Shown: positions 16,772-25,877, numbered from the stretch's first letter. The stretch: 46,379 bases of DNA from Bacteroidota bacterium (GCA_005884665.1 VBAT01000044.1:9769-56147), one strand, 5' to 3'. Program-made: numbers and translations. Notes: generated by a model not told the origin, from the letters alone.

Positions 16772-17914
16772 TTGCATATTCAATCCAAGCTTCCCAAGGT
16801 AGTCACAACCATTTTTACAGTCATGAGCAGGCTGGCTACGGAACATAATGCTATCAATCTCGGCCAGGGCTTCCCTGATTTTCCGATGAGCGAAGAACTC
16901 GTGGCACTGGTAAACGAAGCCATGAAGAACAATTTTAACCAGTATCCGCCAATGCCTGGCTGGATGCCGTTACGTGAGGCCATTGCCGAAAAAATTGAAT
17001 TCCTGTACAAGACAAAACTAAACCCGGATACCGATATAACTATTACACCCGGCGGCACCTATGCTATTTATTCTTCGTTGACCGCTATACTTCAACCAGG
17101 GGATGAAGTGATCGTATTCGAACCGGCTTATGATAGTTATATCCCTAACGTTGAGATCAATGGCGCCAAAGCGGTCACGATCAATCTTATTTATCCGGGT
17201 TATAAAATTGACTGGGCGGCGGTAAGATCGGCAATAAATCCAAAGACAAAGGCCATCCTGCTTAATTCTCCCCACAACCCTACCGGTTCGGTGATCAGCG
17301 CGGAGGATATCGAACAACTTCGTTCAATCGTCAACGGATCAAATATTTTTATTGTCAGTGATGAAGTATATGAACACCTCATCTTTAATGAAATCCCTCA
17401 CCAATCGATCCTTCGTTACCCAGATCTTTTGAAACGAAGCTTTGTTTGCTTTTCCTTCGGCAAAACCTATAACTGCACCGGGTGGAAGCTGGGTTATTGT
17501 GTGGCCCCGGCAGAGTTGACAAAGGAATTCAGAAAAGTGCACCAGTTCAATGCTTTTTCCTGTTTTACGCCCACGCAGGTGGCGTTGACCGCTTTCCTGA
17601 AAAACAGGGATGCATATATTGGCCTTGCGCCGTTCATGCAGGAAAAAAAGGATTATTTCAAACAGCTGATGGGACAGACAAAATTCACCATGCACGAATC
17701 ATATGGCAGTTATTTTATCTGTGGGTCTTATGAACGTATCAGCGATGAACCTGACCGAGATCTCGCGATCCGCCTAACCAAGGAAGTGGGCGTCGCCACG
17801 ATACCTGTTTCCGTTTTTTATCACAATGGTAAGGATGACAAAGTGCTTCGATTTTGTTTTTCCAAGAAAAAAGAAACACTGGATGCTGCGGTCGAACGGC
17901 TAATGAAAATATAA
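16772..17914 (+). CDS. Methionine-type aminotransferase (PLP-dependent class I/II)
   Basis: 380 residues starting at TTG (16772), giving MHIQSKLPKVVTTIFTVMS, which fits the conserved start of the YbdL/methionine aminotransferase group; no ATG is available nearby. Conserved parts: INLGQGFPDFPMSEEL, TITPGGTYAIYSSLTAIL, FEPAYDSYIPN, LLNSPHNPTGSV, SDEVYEHLIF and the PLP-lysine motif SFGKTYNCTGWKLGY. Known reaction in this group: transamination of methionine with 2-oxo acids, used in methionine salvage. The related kynurenine/glutamine transaminase activity cannot be excluded. Confidence 0.9.
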   Translation: MHIQSKLPKVVTTIFTVMSRLATEHNAINLGQGFPDFPMSEELVALVNEAMKNNFNQYPPMPGWMPLREAIAEKIEFLYKTKLNPDTDITITPGGTYAIYSSLTAILQPGDEVIVFEPAYDSYIPNVEINGAKAVTINLIYPGYKIDWAAVRSAINPKTKAILLNSPHNPTGSVISAEDIEQLRSIVNGSNIFIVSDEVYEHLIFNEIPHQSILRYPDLLKRSFVCFSFGKTYNCTGWKLGYCVAPAELTKEFRKVHQFNAFSCFTPTQVALTAFLKNRDAYIGLAPFMQEKKDYFKQLMGQTKFTMHESYGSYFICGSYERISDEPDRDLAIRLTKEVGVATIPVSVFYHNGKDDKVLRFCFSKKKETLDAAVERLMKI

Positions 17915-17939
17915 TTTTGCAGGCAACCGGACTTTCTGC

Positions 17940-18842
17940 ATGATAATAGATAAAAAGTACAAAGGCATTTTTTTTATGTTGCTGGCCGCCCTCGGTTTTT
18001 CGATCATGGGTGGCGCGGCTAAATCATTAAAAGGAAGTTTTACGGCGGGTCAACTGGTCTTCTACAGAAATCTGGTGGGACTTATAGTACTGGTGCCTGG
18101 CCTCTTTATCAAAAAGCCGGTACAACCAGGCGGAAAATTCCTTCGCCTCGCTTTCCGAGGCATTATGGGAAGCATTGCACTGTATACGCTACTGTATTGC
18201 ATTTTGCATATTCCGTTGGGAACGGCAATGAGCTACAATCTTACCTCTGCAATCTTTATAGCCATCTTTTCATTTTTTCTTTTTGGAGAATACCATGGCC
18301 TGATCGTTTTGTTTGCAGTATTGCTTGGGTTTACCGGCATGCTGCTTATTTACCAACCAAACATGCATCTTCCCTGGTATTATCACCTCACAGGTCTTAT
18401 CTCGGGGATTGTTTCGGCGATAGCTTACCTGACATTGGGCCGGCTTGCCGGTTATTATGATCCTCGTGTTATCGTTCTTTCATTCTTACTGAGCGGTTTT
18501 CTTCTCCCACTGATATCCATGGCCATTCATTATTCAACCGGCATCACAGCAGACGGACTATTTATCATCGAATGGCGATGGCCCGAAGGCAGGGAATGGT
18601 TGTCACTGGCGATCCTTGGTCTGGCTGCTTTGTTTGGGCAGTATTTTGTAACCCGGGCCTATGGAGCCGATAAGGCCGGCATTGTTTCCTCTATCGGTTA
18701 TGCCAATATTGTCTTTTCCGTTTTTATCGGTATGGCGCTGGGCGATGCATTCCCCGATTGGATTTCACTGACTGGCATCCTTTGCATCATTTCAAGTGGC
18801 ATCATCATTTCTCTTGTGAAAAGAAAGGCAGTGGCTTCGTGA
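17940..18842 (+). CDS. EamA/DMT-family inner-membrane transporter
   Basis: 300 residues with about ten hydrophobic segments in two five-helix EamA repeats. Typical motifs are FYRNLVGLIVLVPG in the first repeat, LGTAMSYNLTSAIFIAIFSF, and GLAALFGQYFVTRAYGADKA in the second. The family exports amino acids, nucleotides or other metabolites; the substrate here is unknown. It starts 25 bp after the aminotransferase. A TAATTTTG box at 17912-17919 overlaps the aminotransferase stop and may give it its own promoter. Confidence 0.9.
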   Translation: MIIDKKYKGIFFMLLAALGFSIMGGAAKSLKGSFTAGQLVFYRNLVGLIVLVPGLFIKKPVQPGGKFLRLAFRGIMGSIALYTLLYCILHIPLGTAMSYNLTSAIFIAIFSFFLFGEYHGLIVLFAVLLGFTGMLLIYQPNMHLPWYYHLTGLISGIVSAIAYLTLGRLAGYYDPRVIVLSFLLSGFLLPLISMAIHYSTGITADGLFIIEWRWPEGREWLSLAILGLAALFGQYFVTRAYGADKAGIVSSIGYANIVFSVFIGMALGDAFPDWISLTGILCIISSGIIISLVKRKAVAS

Positions 18843-19453
18843 GTTAGGCGGTCTCTCGGTTTGAAAATGAATCTTCCGCTACGGATTGAAGAATTGCCAC
18901 GGATGACTGCCTTTTTCGTGAATCCGTGGCGATAAATTCGATCCCTATAGATACCGAAGAATTTCTGAACCACTAAGACTACACCGCTAATAATGCCATT
19001 CGGTTGGGGTGAGGCTCCAATAGTATCCCGCTCTACAGGAACTAACCCCCACTGGAAGCTTTTACAAAACAGCCCCCGATTTAAAAAATTGATCCAATAA
19101 GTTTTAGAACATTCCCCGCTTATTCCAAAAATTTTCTGGCAAGAAGTTGTTTCTTTATTTTCTTTTATCGTATATTTGCGATATTAGATCGAAGATCCAA
19201 ATAAATTTTGAAATTCCATATCGAAAAAAGACAACCCCAATCACTCGGATTTATTTTTGAGTATTGGTTTTGATTCTTACGTTTTGGAGCCCACTTGAAA
19301 AGATCTAGATTTCAAGAAACAATCCCGTCAATTGGCGGAACAAAGAATTCAGAAATTAAAATCTTTATTCTAAAGCTCCTAACGTTCATTTCAAATTTCT
19401 TATTTGGGATTTCTTTGGTTCTTGATGCTTGGTTCTTGTATTTTTTTAAAAAA
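18843..19453 (+). promoter_or_regulatory. 611-bp gap before arsR with a candidate promoter (19147-19178)
   Basis: No gene is seen. A TTG at 19147-19149 and TATATTTG at 19171-19178 are 21 bp apart, a good -33/-7 pair for Bacteroidota, leaving a leader of about 270 bases before the ArsR ATG. A weaker second pair lies just before the gene (TTG at 19415, TATTTTTT at 19439-19446). A hairpin with perfect 8-bp arms (CCACGGAT/ATCCGTGG, 18897-18929) and a direct repeat TTGGTTCTTG (19415 and 19429) also occur. Confidence 0.45.
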
Positions 19454-19786
19454 ATGGCATTTCATAAAAAAGAAGAATTCTCCGCTAAAGATCAATCCCT
19501 GGCGGCATTCGCAAAGGCGATCAGCCACCCGGCGCGGATTGCTATACTGACCGTGCTGGCCAGGAAGAATGAATGTATTTGTGGCGAGATCGTGGAAATA
19601 TTGCCTCTGGCTCAAAGCACCGTAAGCCAGCATCTGAAAGAATTAAAGAATGCCGGGCTTATCAATGGAACGGTTGACGGTCCCCGTAGCTGTTATTGCA
19701 TCAACTGGAAATCTTTTGAAAAATTCAACGCCGAGTTTGGTTCTTTATTTACGAAACTAAAAGAAGTAAACGCCAAATGTTGTTAG
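19454..19786 (+). CDS. arsR: ArsR-family metalloregulator (likely arsenite-responsive)
   Basis: 110 residues from the ATG at 19454; the open frame reaches back to 19295 but that part is hydrophobic and unlike any ArsR. The winged helix is clear: ISHPARIAILTVLARKN, CICGEIVEILPLAQSTVSQH, LKELKNAGLINGTVDGPRSC. The Cys pair ECICGE sits where ArsR/SmtB proteins bind As(III) or metals in the recognition helix region, and more cysteines occur in SCYCINW and at the C-terminus (NAKCC). Known role: repressor released by metalloid. ArsC downstream supports arsenite as inducer. The 5' region carries a good promoter. Confidence 0.88.
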   Translation: MAFHKKEEFSAKDQSLAAFAKAISHPARIAILTVLARKNECICGEIVEILPLAQSTVSQHLKELKNAGLINGTVDGPRSCYCINWKSFEKFNAEFGSLFTKLKEVNAKCC

Positions 19787-19818
19787 TCTCTTATTGTTTA
19801 ATCATAAAAAGTAAAGCC

Positions 19819-19911
19819 ATGAAAGTACAATCAATCTTCCAAAAGGATCCCAGCCCCTGCTGTGGTACCGGAAGCGACTGTTGCAACATTACCGACTGGG
19901 GTTGTTGCTAA
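19819..19911 (+). CDS. Cysteine-pair miniprotein (30 residues) between arsR and arsC
   Basis: An ATG at 19819, 30 bp after the ArsR stop, opens a 30-residue frame ending at TAA 19909-19911. It contains six cysteines as three vicinal pairs: SPCCGTGSDCCNI and a C-terminal WGCC. Vicinal Cys pairs bind As(III) tightly, and the CC-x5-CC spacing resembles tetracysteine arsenical sites. The position inside an arsenic locus on the same strand supports translation, but a frame this short could be chance. A hairpin (19923-19944) follows. I do not recognise a named family; arsenite buffer, chaperone or sensor are guesses. Confidence 0.5.
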   Translation: MKVQSIFQKDPSPCCGTGSDCCNITDWGCC

Positions 19912-19922
19912 AAAACAACGGG

Positions 19923-19944
19923 AGCCGGCCGAACAATGCCGGCT
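19923..19944 (+). terminator. Hairpin between the miniprotein frame and arsC
   Basis: Perfect 7-bp GC-rich stem AGCCGGC (19923-19929) / GCCGGCT (19938-19944) with an 8-base loop, followed by a poor T tract (TCCTTATT). It may attenuate transcription into arsC or stabilise the upstream mRNA; strong termination is unlikely. Confidence 0.4.
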
Positions 19945-19955
19945 TCCTTATTATC

Positions 19956-20360
19956 ATGCCTGAAAAAAAGAAAATATTATTCGTCTGCGTGGAGAACAGC
20001 AATCGTTCCCAGATGAGTGAAGCTTTTGCAAAAATGCTGGGCAGTAAAAATATCGAAGCCTATAGCGCTGGTTCCAGGCCGTCCGGAAAAATAAATCCCA
20101 AAGCAGTTGCCGCGATGAAAGAGCTGGGTTATGATCTTTCATCCCATCATTCCAAATCGCTGAATGAAGTAAAACAATATGCTCCTTTTGACGCGGTCGT
20201 TACCATGGGTTGCGGAGATGCCTGTCCCTGGATGCCGGCAAAAAAATTTATCGACTGGGAAATACCCGACCCAAAGGAGATGAATGAAAATGAATTCGCG
20301 AAAATCAGGGACCTTATAAAAAGCAAGGTGGAGGATTTATTACCTGCACTAAGCAAATAA
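19956..20360 (+). CDS. arsC: Arsenate reductase, thioredoxin-coupled (low-molecular-weight phosphatase fold)
   Basis: 134 residues from the ATG at 19956 (MPEKKKILFVC); the longer open frame upstream runs through the hairpin and is not expected. The phosphatase-type loop is CVENSNRS (CX5R), and the second and third redox cysteines are in MGCGDACPWMP, the C82/C89-type pair of thioredoxin-dependent ArsC. The general acid lies in EIPDPKEM. Known reaction: arsenate to arsenite. No arsenite efflux pump (ArsB, Acr3) is seen in the window, so the operon is short. Confidence 0.93.
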   Translation: MPEKKKILFVCVENSNRSQMSEAFAKMLGSKNIEAYSAGSRPSGKINPKAVAAMKELGYDLSSHHSKSLNEVKQYAPFDAVVTMGCGDACPWMPAKKFIDWEIPDPKEMNENEFAKIRDLIKSKVEDLLPALSK

Positions 20361-20367
20361 AAAATCC

Positions 20368-20853
20368 CTATTTCTTTTTCTTTTTTCGGGGTGCTCCCTT
20401 TTCCGGCCTCTTCTTTTCCGACACTGATTTGACTATTGTCTTTCCATGAACAATTTCGCGTTGATCTTTAACCTTTGAAAGAGAGTTGGCGTATGCCTGG
20501 TTCACCAGCTTTTTGATGTATGCCTTCGGAAATTTTTTTTTGTCGGTAACTAGAATATACCGGTACTGGTTGCCCTCACCGAGGCTGTCCGGATCCGGAA
20601 GTTCGCTTCCCCAATAAAATCCAAAATGCACATTTTTGCTTGACCGGCCCACGGCAATGGAACAAATAGTGTGTCCCACCCTTTCTGTAGGCGACCAGCC
20701 AAACGCCACCGCATTGTAATTATCATAGATCAGCTCATTGGTTTCGGGGCAAAGATCCCAGGCAAAATCACGAAGCCACATCACCAGTTCGATAATTTCT
20801 TTATCAAATGGCTTGAGAAACCTAAGAAGATCTTTTGCTTGCTCCTTACTCAT
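20368..20853 (-). CDS. DUF1801 family protein
   Basis: 161 residues. LRFLKPFDKEIIELVMWLRD, AVAFGWSPTERVGHTICSIA and HFGFYWGSELPDPDSL match the DUF1801 (YdhG-like) fold, whose function is not established. The C-terminal 30 residues are a lysine-rich tail (KRPEKGAPRKKKKK) that may bind nucleic acid. It ends convergently 7 bp from arsC. The DUF1330-like gene lies 7 bp upstream on the same strand, so the two are probably co-transcribed. Confidence 0.75.
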   Translation of the reverse strand: MSKEQAKDLLRFLKPFDKEIIELVMWLRDFAWDLCPETNELIYDNYNAVAFGWSPTERVGHTICSIAVGRSSKNVHFGFYWGSELPDPDSLGEGNQYRYILVTDKKKFPKAYIKKLVNQAYANSLSKVKDQREIVHGKTIVKSVSEKKRPEKGAPRKKKKK

Positions 20854-20860
20854 AGATCCT

Positions 20861-21163
20861 TTACTGTTTTGTTCCCTTAATAAGTAAGATCGATCTGACT
20901 GACTGCTCCTTTAAATGCAGAAAATTTTTTCGCTCATCATCCTGTTTAAAGTCTTCAAAATCCTGTTCCCCGTCAAACTCCACCAGGTGTATTTCATAAG
21001 GTTTGTCAATGCTAAACTCAACAAAAGAATTCTCCGGCGGCCGCACACGTAATAAAAGTCGCCCGTTGTACTTCGCAATTATCGGTATGGCTATATTTTC
21101 AAACTCATGAAATAAGCTTTCCTGTCCTTCCTTAATGTAGATAAGCTGGGTTAGATAGATCAT
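20861..21163 (-). CDS. DUF1330-like small protein
   Basis: 100 residues with the ferredoxin-like pattern of DUF1330/antibiotic-biosynthesis monooxygenase-like proteins: MIYLTQLIYIKEGQESLFHE, IIAKYNGRLLLRVRP and EIHLVEFDGEQDFEDF. No catalytic residues are evident. It is 7 bp upstream of the DUF1801 gene. Function unknown. Confidence 0.65.
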   Translation of the reverse strand: MIYLTQLIYIKEGQESLFHEFENIAIPIIAKYNGRLLLRVRPPENSFVEFSIDKPYEIHLVEFDGEQDFEDFKQDDERKNFLHLKEQSVRSILLIKGTKQ

Positions 21164-21218
21164 TTCGTCCTGCGTTTAGTCGCCAGGCGACAACCCTGGC
21201 ACCCTAAATTAGTATTCT

Positions 21219-22757
21219 TTAGCTTATGCCTATTCTGTTGAACAATTCCCTGCACTGACCAATGTCTCTTCCGATATATGAAATATGATTATCCGGCCTT
21301 AACAGGATATAGAAGTTCTTTTCCTTTCCGAATAAGGTTTCAGGAATTTCGCGAAAGTTATGTCTTGTTAGTTTAATATTACCGAAATCCTGATCAGTGG
21401 CCGCATTCTCATCGCCGAAATACAAAAGCTTGAACACCGGATTTGCCAGGTAGCTGAATATTTCTTTGCCATCAGAAAAAACAAAATAATGCATCCTGTC
21501 CCCGGCTTTCAATTTGCCTATCGAGCTTTTCACAGTCAGCGTGCTATCGGGATAGGCAATGCCTGTTTGTGATATCAATGGAAAGATCCGCTTTCTTACC
21601 CATTCGCTGGTAGTGATCCACTTGAGAAGTCTTGAAAAAAAATGCAGGCGCATGAAATTCCAAAAGCGGTTGACTCCCGACATGATATCAAACATCCTGT
21701 CTGTCGTCTGTAGCAGGTTCCTGGCGTTGGCACTACGTTCCGTATCATATGTTTTAAGTAATTCCGGGTTTGCTTCTTTCCGTAGCACATAAGCAAGTTT
21801 CCATGCAAGGTTATAAGCGTCCTGTATGCCGGTATTCATGCCCTGCCCGCCGGCGGGTGTATGAATATGCGCTGCATCACCCGCGATAAAACAGCGATCC
21901 TTCATAAAAGCTTCCGCCTTGCGGCTATGAACTTTATAAGTAGAGAACCAGCTCAGTTTTTCAAATTCAATAGGAGTAACTATATTTTCCTTTATCAGCG
22001 GTCCGATATCAGAGAATTGAAACTGTTGTTCCATATCCTTTACATCCGGTAAAATGCCGACAATGCGGTAATGATCTGTTCCTTCCATGGGAAAGAAAAG
22101 AACAAATCCCTTCCTTATCATGTACATGTAAAGTACATTTTTGTTGATCACCGGGCTTTTGAGAATTACATCCGCCACATAAAACAACTTAGGTTCAGTC
22201 GAGCCCTCAAACGATAAACCGAGCTGGTGCCTGACCTGGCTGCCAGCCCCATCGCAACCTACCAGGTAGTCAGCCTCCAGTCTTTGTTCCAGCCCGTTTT
22301 CAGTTTTGCAATGAACGGTCACTCCATTGGCTGTTTGTTCAAACCGGCCGATCTCTGTGTTCCAGTTTATTTTTTTTCCATTTGCAATAAGATGATCTGC
22401 CAGCAACTTTTCGGTTTTGCTTTGTTCCAGGGAAAGTGCGAACGGATATGGACTCAACCCGGTTCCCAAACCTTTAAGATCAACAGCGGCCCTTGTTTTG
22501 CCTTTATAAAATACCCGAAGGGCTGTCGTCATTTTCCCGGTACTAATTGCTTTTTCTGCAAGACCCAATTCCTGGAAAATTTCCAGTGATCTTGCCTGCA
22601 CCACAAGTGCCTTGGAAAGTGTAGTGGTCCCGTTTTTTTTATCAATGATGATGAAATCAATTCCGTATCGGAAGAGTTGTACCGCCAGGCTTAGGCCGGT
22701 CGGTCCGGCTCCAACGATCACAACCTGTGTTTTTAGAGAAGTTCCCGTTTGTTCCAT
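21219..22757 (-). CDS. FAD-dependent aromatic-ring monooxygenase (PHBH/PheA family)
   Basis: 512 residues. The FAD-binding GxGxxG is VVIVGAGPTGLSLAVQL near the N-terminus; the DG motif is YLVGCDGAGSQVRHQLG; the GD motif is CFIAGDAAHIHTPAGGQGMN. The last 90 residues (AGDRMHYFVFSDGKEIF onward) resemble the thioredoxin-like C-terminal domain of phenol and polyketide hydroxylases. Known chemistry: NAD(P)H-dependent hydroxylation of an aromatic or polyketide ring. In soil bacteria some relatives inactivate rifamycin or tetracycline; nothing here decides the substrate. It may form a unit with the EEP hydrolase upstream (about 50 bp gap). Confidence 0.85.
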   Translation of the reverse strand: MEQTGTSLKTQVVIVGAGPTGLSLAVQLFRYGIDFIIIDKKNGTTTLSKALVVQARSLEIFQELGLAEKAISTGKMTTALRVFYKGKTRAAVDLKGLGTGLSPYPFALSLEQSKTEKLLADHLIANGKKINWNTEIGRFEQTANGVTVHCKTENGLEQRLEADYLVGCDGAGSQVRHQLGLSFEGSTEPKLFYVADVILKSPVINKNVLYMYMIRKGFVLFFPMEGTDHYRIVGILPDVKDMEQQFQFSDIGPLIKENIVTPIEFEKLSWFSTYKVHSRKAEAFMKDRCFIAGDAAHIHTPAGGQGMNTGIQDAYNLAWKLAYVLRKEANPELLKTYDTERSANARNLLQTTDRMFDIMSGVNRFWNFMRLHFFSRLLKWITTSEWVRKRIFPLISQTGIAYPDSTLTVKSSIGKLKAGDRMHYFVFSDGKEIFSYLANPVFKLLYFGDENAATDQDFGNIKLTRHNFREIPETLFGKEKNFYILLRPDNHISYIGRDIGQCRELFNRIGIS

Positions 22758-22809
22758 TTATCACCAAAAGTAACCCAGTCCTTTCAACAACTGGTACGAT
22801 TTCGGGATA

Positions 22810-23532
22810 TTAGCAATTGCCTGTTCTGAAAGTAGCTATCACTGGAACATGGTCGCTGTACCGGGTCCAAAATCGATGCTTGCCTACTTCAACCGACTGA
22901 AGTTTTTCGGAAAAGTCTTCTGACACAAAGCAATAATCAATGTGATACGGTTTATCTTTCTTTTTGTACAGGTATAGCGTAGGATGCTTTTCTTTTCCTT
23001 GTGTCATTTTAAAGTATTTATGATACACGCTATGAATTCCCTTCTTTAGAAGCAGATCTACAACTGTTGAATGATTTCCTTCGCGTCTTGGTCGATCCCA
23101 AATCGTGTTGCTATTAAAATCGCCGGCGAGTACCGTTCCTTTGTTTTTGAGAAGATGATCGTAATGATTTATTGCTTTCCAAACCTGGGTCACATACTGG
23201 CCATCGGGGTCATCGGGATTATTGGCCCAGATAGCATGCAGGATAAACCCGGATTTCTTTCCAACGACGCGGATCGGTATAACCATCCGGAATTCCGGTC
23301 TATAATCATCAACCAGTTGAAATTTGAAATCTGAATAAGAAAATACGCCAAGGCCCTTATTGAGATTAGCGCCGAACCAAAGCACATCATTTGGTGTACG
23401 TGTTCCTGGTGGGAATTTTAATTTGTCAGGATGTTCGCATTCAGGAACAACCAGGATATCCGGGTTATGAGCCAGGATGATATCGGCTTTTTTGCGAAAA
23501 GCCATGTTGCAGTTCCAGGTGATAATGCGCAT
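22810..23532 (-). CDS. Endonuclease/exonuclease/phosphatase (EEP) family protein
   Basis: 240 residues from the ATG at 23532 (MRIITWNCN), where the EEP fold normally begins; the upstream extension to a TTG at 23580 only reaches the neighbour's stop. The metal and catalytic residues are present: ITWNCN, VVPECEHPDKL (Glu), VLAGDFNSN (Asp, Asn), HIDYCFVSED and RYSDHVPVIATF (Asp, His). Known family reaction: cleavage of phosphodiesters or phosphate monoesters. There is no signal peptide, so it probably acts inside the cell. The upstream serine-hydrolase gene ends 44 bp before, on the same strand. Confidence 0.85.
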   Translation of the reverse strand: MRIITWNCNMAFRKKADIILAHNPDILVVPECEHPDKLKFPPGTRTPNDVLWFGANLNKGLGVFSYSDFKFQLVDDYRPEFRMVIPIRVVGKKSGFILHAIWANNPDDPDGQYVTQVWKAINHYDHLLKNKGTVLAGDFNSNTIWDRPRREGNHSTVVDLLLKKGIHSVYHKYFKMTQGKEKHPTLYLYKKKDKPYHIDYCFVSEDFSEKLQSVEVGKHRFWTRYSDHVPVIATFRTGNC

Positions 23533-23576
23533 AAGGATGAAATTGCTTAGGCGGATCCGTGACCCGTTCTCTTCTC

Positions 23577-24926
23577 TCAATCTCCAACTTTCTTCAATAC
23601 CTGGTCCTTGCCGTGTTCATGAATAATTAATGCCCCTCCTTCAAATCTCAATTCTGTATTGAAGTTCTCTAGATACAAAATATTTTCGCTTTCAGCTAAA
23701 AGTGGAAATTCTGTGCCATCAGATAAAATCATATAAGGTCGGTGTTCCTTTACCCTCAGTTCAAGACGTACTTTGCCTGCAGCATATTTACCAGATTTTT
23801 CCCGCAATTGGCTGTCCTGTAGCTTGACTTCCTGGCGGTTCTTCCAAAGATCATAAGGAAGTCCAAAAATAATACTTGAGATGCCCATGGTTACCGGCCA
23901 GATATCCTGCCCATAATTACCGGAGTTTCTCAAAAGAATAATCGTAACATCTTCTTTAGGATAATAAATAAATCCTGAAGCAAAACCGGGATAGCCACCT
24001 TCATGTTTGATATAATCCTTCCCAAAGAAATTATTTATGCGAAAGCCGATGCCATAGTCGCTCGCTTTTCGGGTAAAAGCCATCTTCCACGATTTGGAGG
24101 AAAGAATTCCTTTGTTGGCAATAGCGAGGGCCCACTTGTACATATCACCGGTTGTGCTATAGATAGCGCCGGCAGAATAGCTAACGGTTGAATCCAGGTA
24201 GGTATATCGCTTCTGCTGGCTTGCATTGAGAAACTGGTAACCGATAGCTCTACGATTTTCCGGCAGATGATTAAAATCAAAGCCCGAATTATTCATGCCG
24301 AGCGGAGCAAAAATGAGGTCTCTTACGTTTTGCCAGTAACTGGCTCCGGAGACCTTTTCAATTATTAAGCCGGCAAGATAATATCCTGAGTTGTTATAGC
24401 TGAAACCATTTCCGGGTTCAAAAATAAATGGCTTGCTATTAAAAATATCAACTACCCGCTGATAAGCGACAGGATGATCGATCAAAGCCGAGTCTTCTTC
24501 ACTTATATCATCCGTATAATTGTGTATCCCTGATGTATGCGTTAACAGTTGCTCTATCGTTATTTTATCTCCATTGGGAAAATCGGGCAAGTATTTGCTT
24601 ACCGGGTCTTTTAGCGAAAGTTTCTTTTGTTCCTGGAGCTTCAAAACTATTATCGAGGTAAAAGATTTTGTGATTGAAAGAATGGGAAACCGGGTAGTCG
24701 TGTCATTGTATGTTCCGGATGATACATTTTTCCAACCATAAGCCTGGTGAAAAATGATCTTTCCTTTGAATGCTACCAGGGCAACGCCATTAAATTTGTA
24801 GGCGCCCATAGCGGAGCGGAGGTACTGATCTATTTTCTCACCAACTCCTGTTGTATCATCGCCGACCCCGGCACGTGAACCGAAAGAGATCAACAACAAT
24901 GCTATCACTATGTTGGTTCTTCTCAT
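23577..24926 (-). CDS. Secreted serine hydrolase, class C beta-lactamase/PBP-like
   Basis: 449 residues from the ATG at 24926 (MRRTNIVIALLLISFG), chosen because it begins the signal peptide; the frame is open 10 codons further. Catalytic SxxK is SITK (Ser84, Lys87), the Tyr motif is FSYNNSGYYLAG, and HEGGYPGFASGF corresponds to the KTG-box region. The C-terminal 100 residues form a separate beta domain seen in such hydrolases. Substrates in this family include D-amino-acid peptides and esters. It is a diverged relative of the second hydrolase at 25878. Confidence 0.87.
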   Translation of the reverse strand: MRRTNIVIALLLISFGSRAGVGDDTTGVGEKIDQYLRSAMGAYKFNGVALVAFKGKIIFHQAYGWKNVSSGTYNDTTTRFPILSITKSFTSIIVLKLQEQKKLSLKDPVSKYLPDFPNGDKITIEQLLTHTSGIHNYTDDISEEDSALIDHPVAYQRVVDIFNSKPFIFEPGNGFSYNNSGYYLAGLIIEKVSGASYWQNVRDLIFAPLGMNNSGFDFNHLPENRRAIGYQFLNASQQKRYTYLDSTVSYSAGAIYSTTGDMYKWALAIANKGILSSKSWKMAFTRKASDYGIGFRINNFFGKDYIKHEGGYPGFASGFIYYPKEDVTIILLRNSGNYGQDIWPVTMGISSIIFGLPYDLWKNRQEVKLQDSQLREKSGKYAAGKVRLELRVKEHRPYMILSDGTEFPLLAESENILYLENFNTELRFEGGALIIHEHGKDQVLKKVGD

Positions 24927-25034
24927 AGATAACTCTATTTCTGAAAAAAAATCCAATGGCTAATATGAACCGGCTTTATTGATCACTGCTTTACCAGCCG
25001 AAAAGATCCGAAACAGACATTGAAGATAACAAGT

Positions 25035-25766
25035 TTATCCCTTGATTAGATCCTTTAAGAACACCTGTACATTTTCAGATCTCCCGATTGGTTCTAATAA
25101 AAAAATAAAAAGATTGACGCCCAGCGCAAGATAGGTGGCAGGATGTTTCAGTTTGCCGTATTTCCACGCGCCCAACAACAATAATGTTATGATCACCGCC
25201 TGGGTGAGATAGAGCGGAAATATTATGTCCACATTCGGCCACTCCTTACTATGCATGCCAACATATACATTTTGAATGCCGCGACCCAATGCTGGCATCA
25301 TGATGATAAATACAGTTGATATAAGCCACCATGAATGATTTTCTACCTGTTTCCTGTGAATGATACTCTTTATGACTGCAAAACCAAAGGCGACCATCAT
25401 TACAATTTCCACCGCCGCAACACCGAAAAAGAACCAGGGCTGAAATGGACCGAAGCGATCAGGATGTTCTGCGGCATGTGTCGCATTCACCAGGTCCCTG
25501 TTCATCATGCTTAGCGCGGTCAGGCAAACTCCACCAGCAACAAACATTCCAATGATGCCATTGGTTCTATGGCGATTCACATGACCGTGAGTAACAAAGT
25601 ACGGCTGAATGATCAGATATAGATACCAGATGGTGCCCGTCCAGTAATGTATGTGGACCGACCATGCATTATCAGAAAAATCACCCCAATAATCTTTGTA
25701 GATACCAAGCTGCATAATGATCATGGGGATGAGCATCCATAAGTAAAGCGTCCTGTATTTATTCAT
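25035..25766 (-). CDS. Hypothetical multi-spanning membrane protein
   Basis: 243 residues with about seven hydrophobic segments (for example LWMLIPMIIMQLGIYKD, the second at IWYLYLIIQPYF, and FPLYLTQAVIITLLLLGAW). Several histidines lie near membrane edges (HIHYWTG, THGHVNRHR, NATHAAEHPDRF), which might bind haem or metal, but no named family is recognised. It sits between two serine hydrolase genes on the same strand, with gaps of about 110 bp each side, so it may have its own promoter. Function unknown. Confidence 0.75.
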   Translation of the reverse strand: MNKYRTLYLWMLIPMIIMQLGIYKDYWGDFSDNAWSVHIHYWTGTIWYLYLIIQPYFVTHGHVNRHRTNGIIGMFVAGGVCLTALSMMNRDLVNATHAAEHPDRFGPFQPWFFFGVAAVEIVMMVAFGFAVIKSIIHRKQVENHSWWLISTVFIIMMPALGRGIQNVYVGMHSKEWPNVDIIFPLYLTQAVIITLLLLGAWKYGKLKHPATYLALGVNLFIFLLEPIGRSENVQVFLKDLIKG

Positions 25767-25877
25767 CTGGTGGCTTTTTTAAAGAAGTGCGGTACGGACA
25801 TCGAAAGCTATGCACAGTTCTTCGGTCAATGGTTGTAAATGTAGATTTTTTTGGGGTTAAGTCTCGGGACTTCCATT

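Noticed and set aside
19295-19453. N-terminal extension of ArsR with a hydrophobic segment
   Set aside because: ArsR proteins begin near the ATG at 19454; the extension covers probable leader and promoter sequence and starts with TTG.
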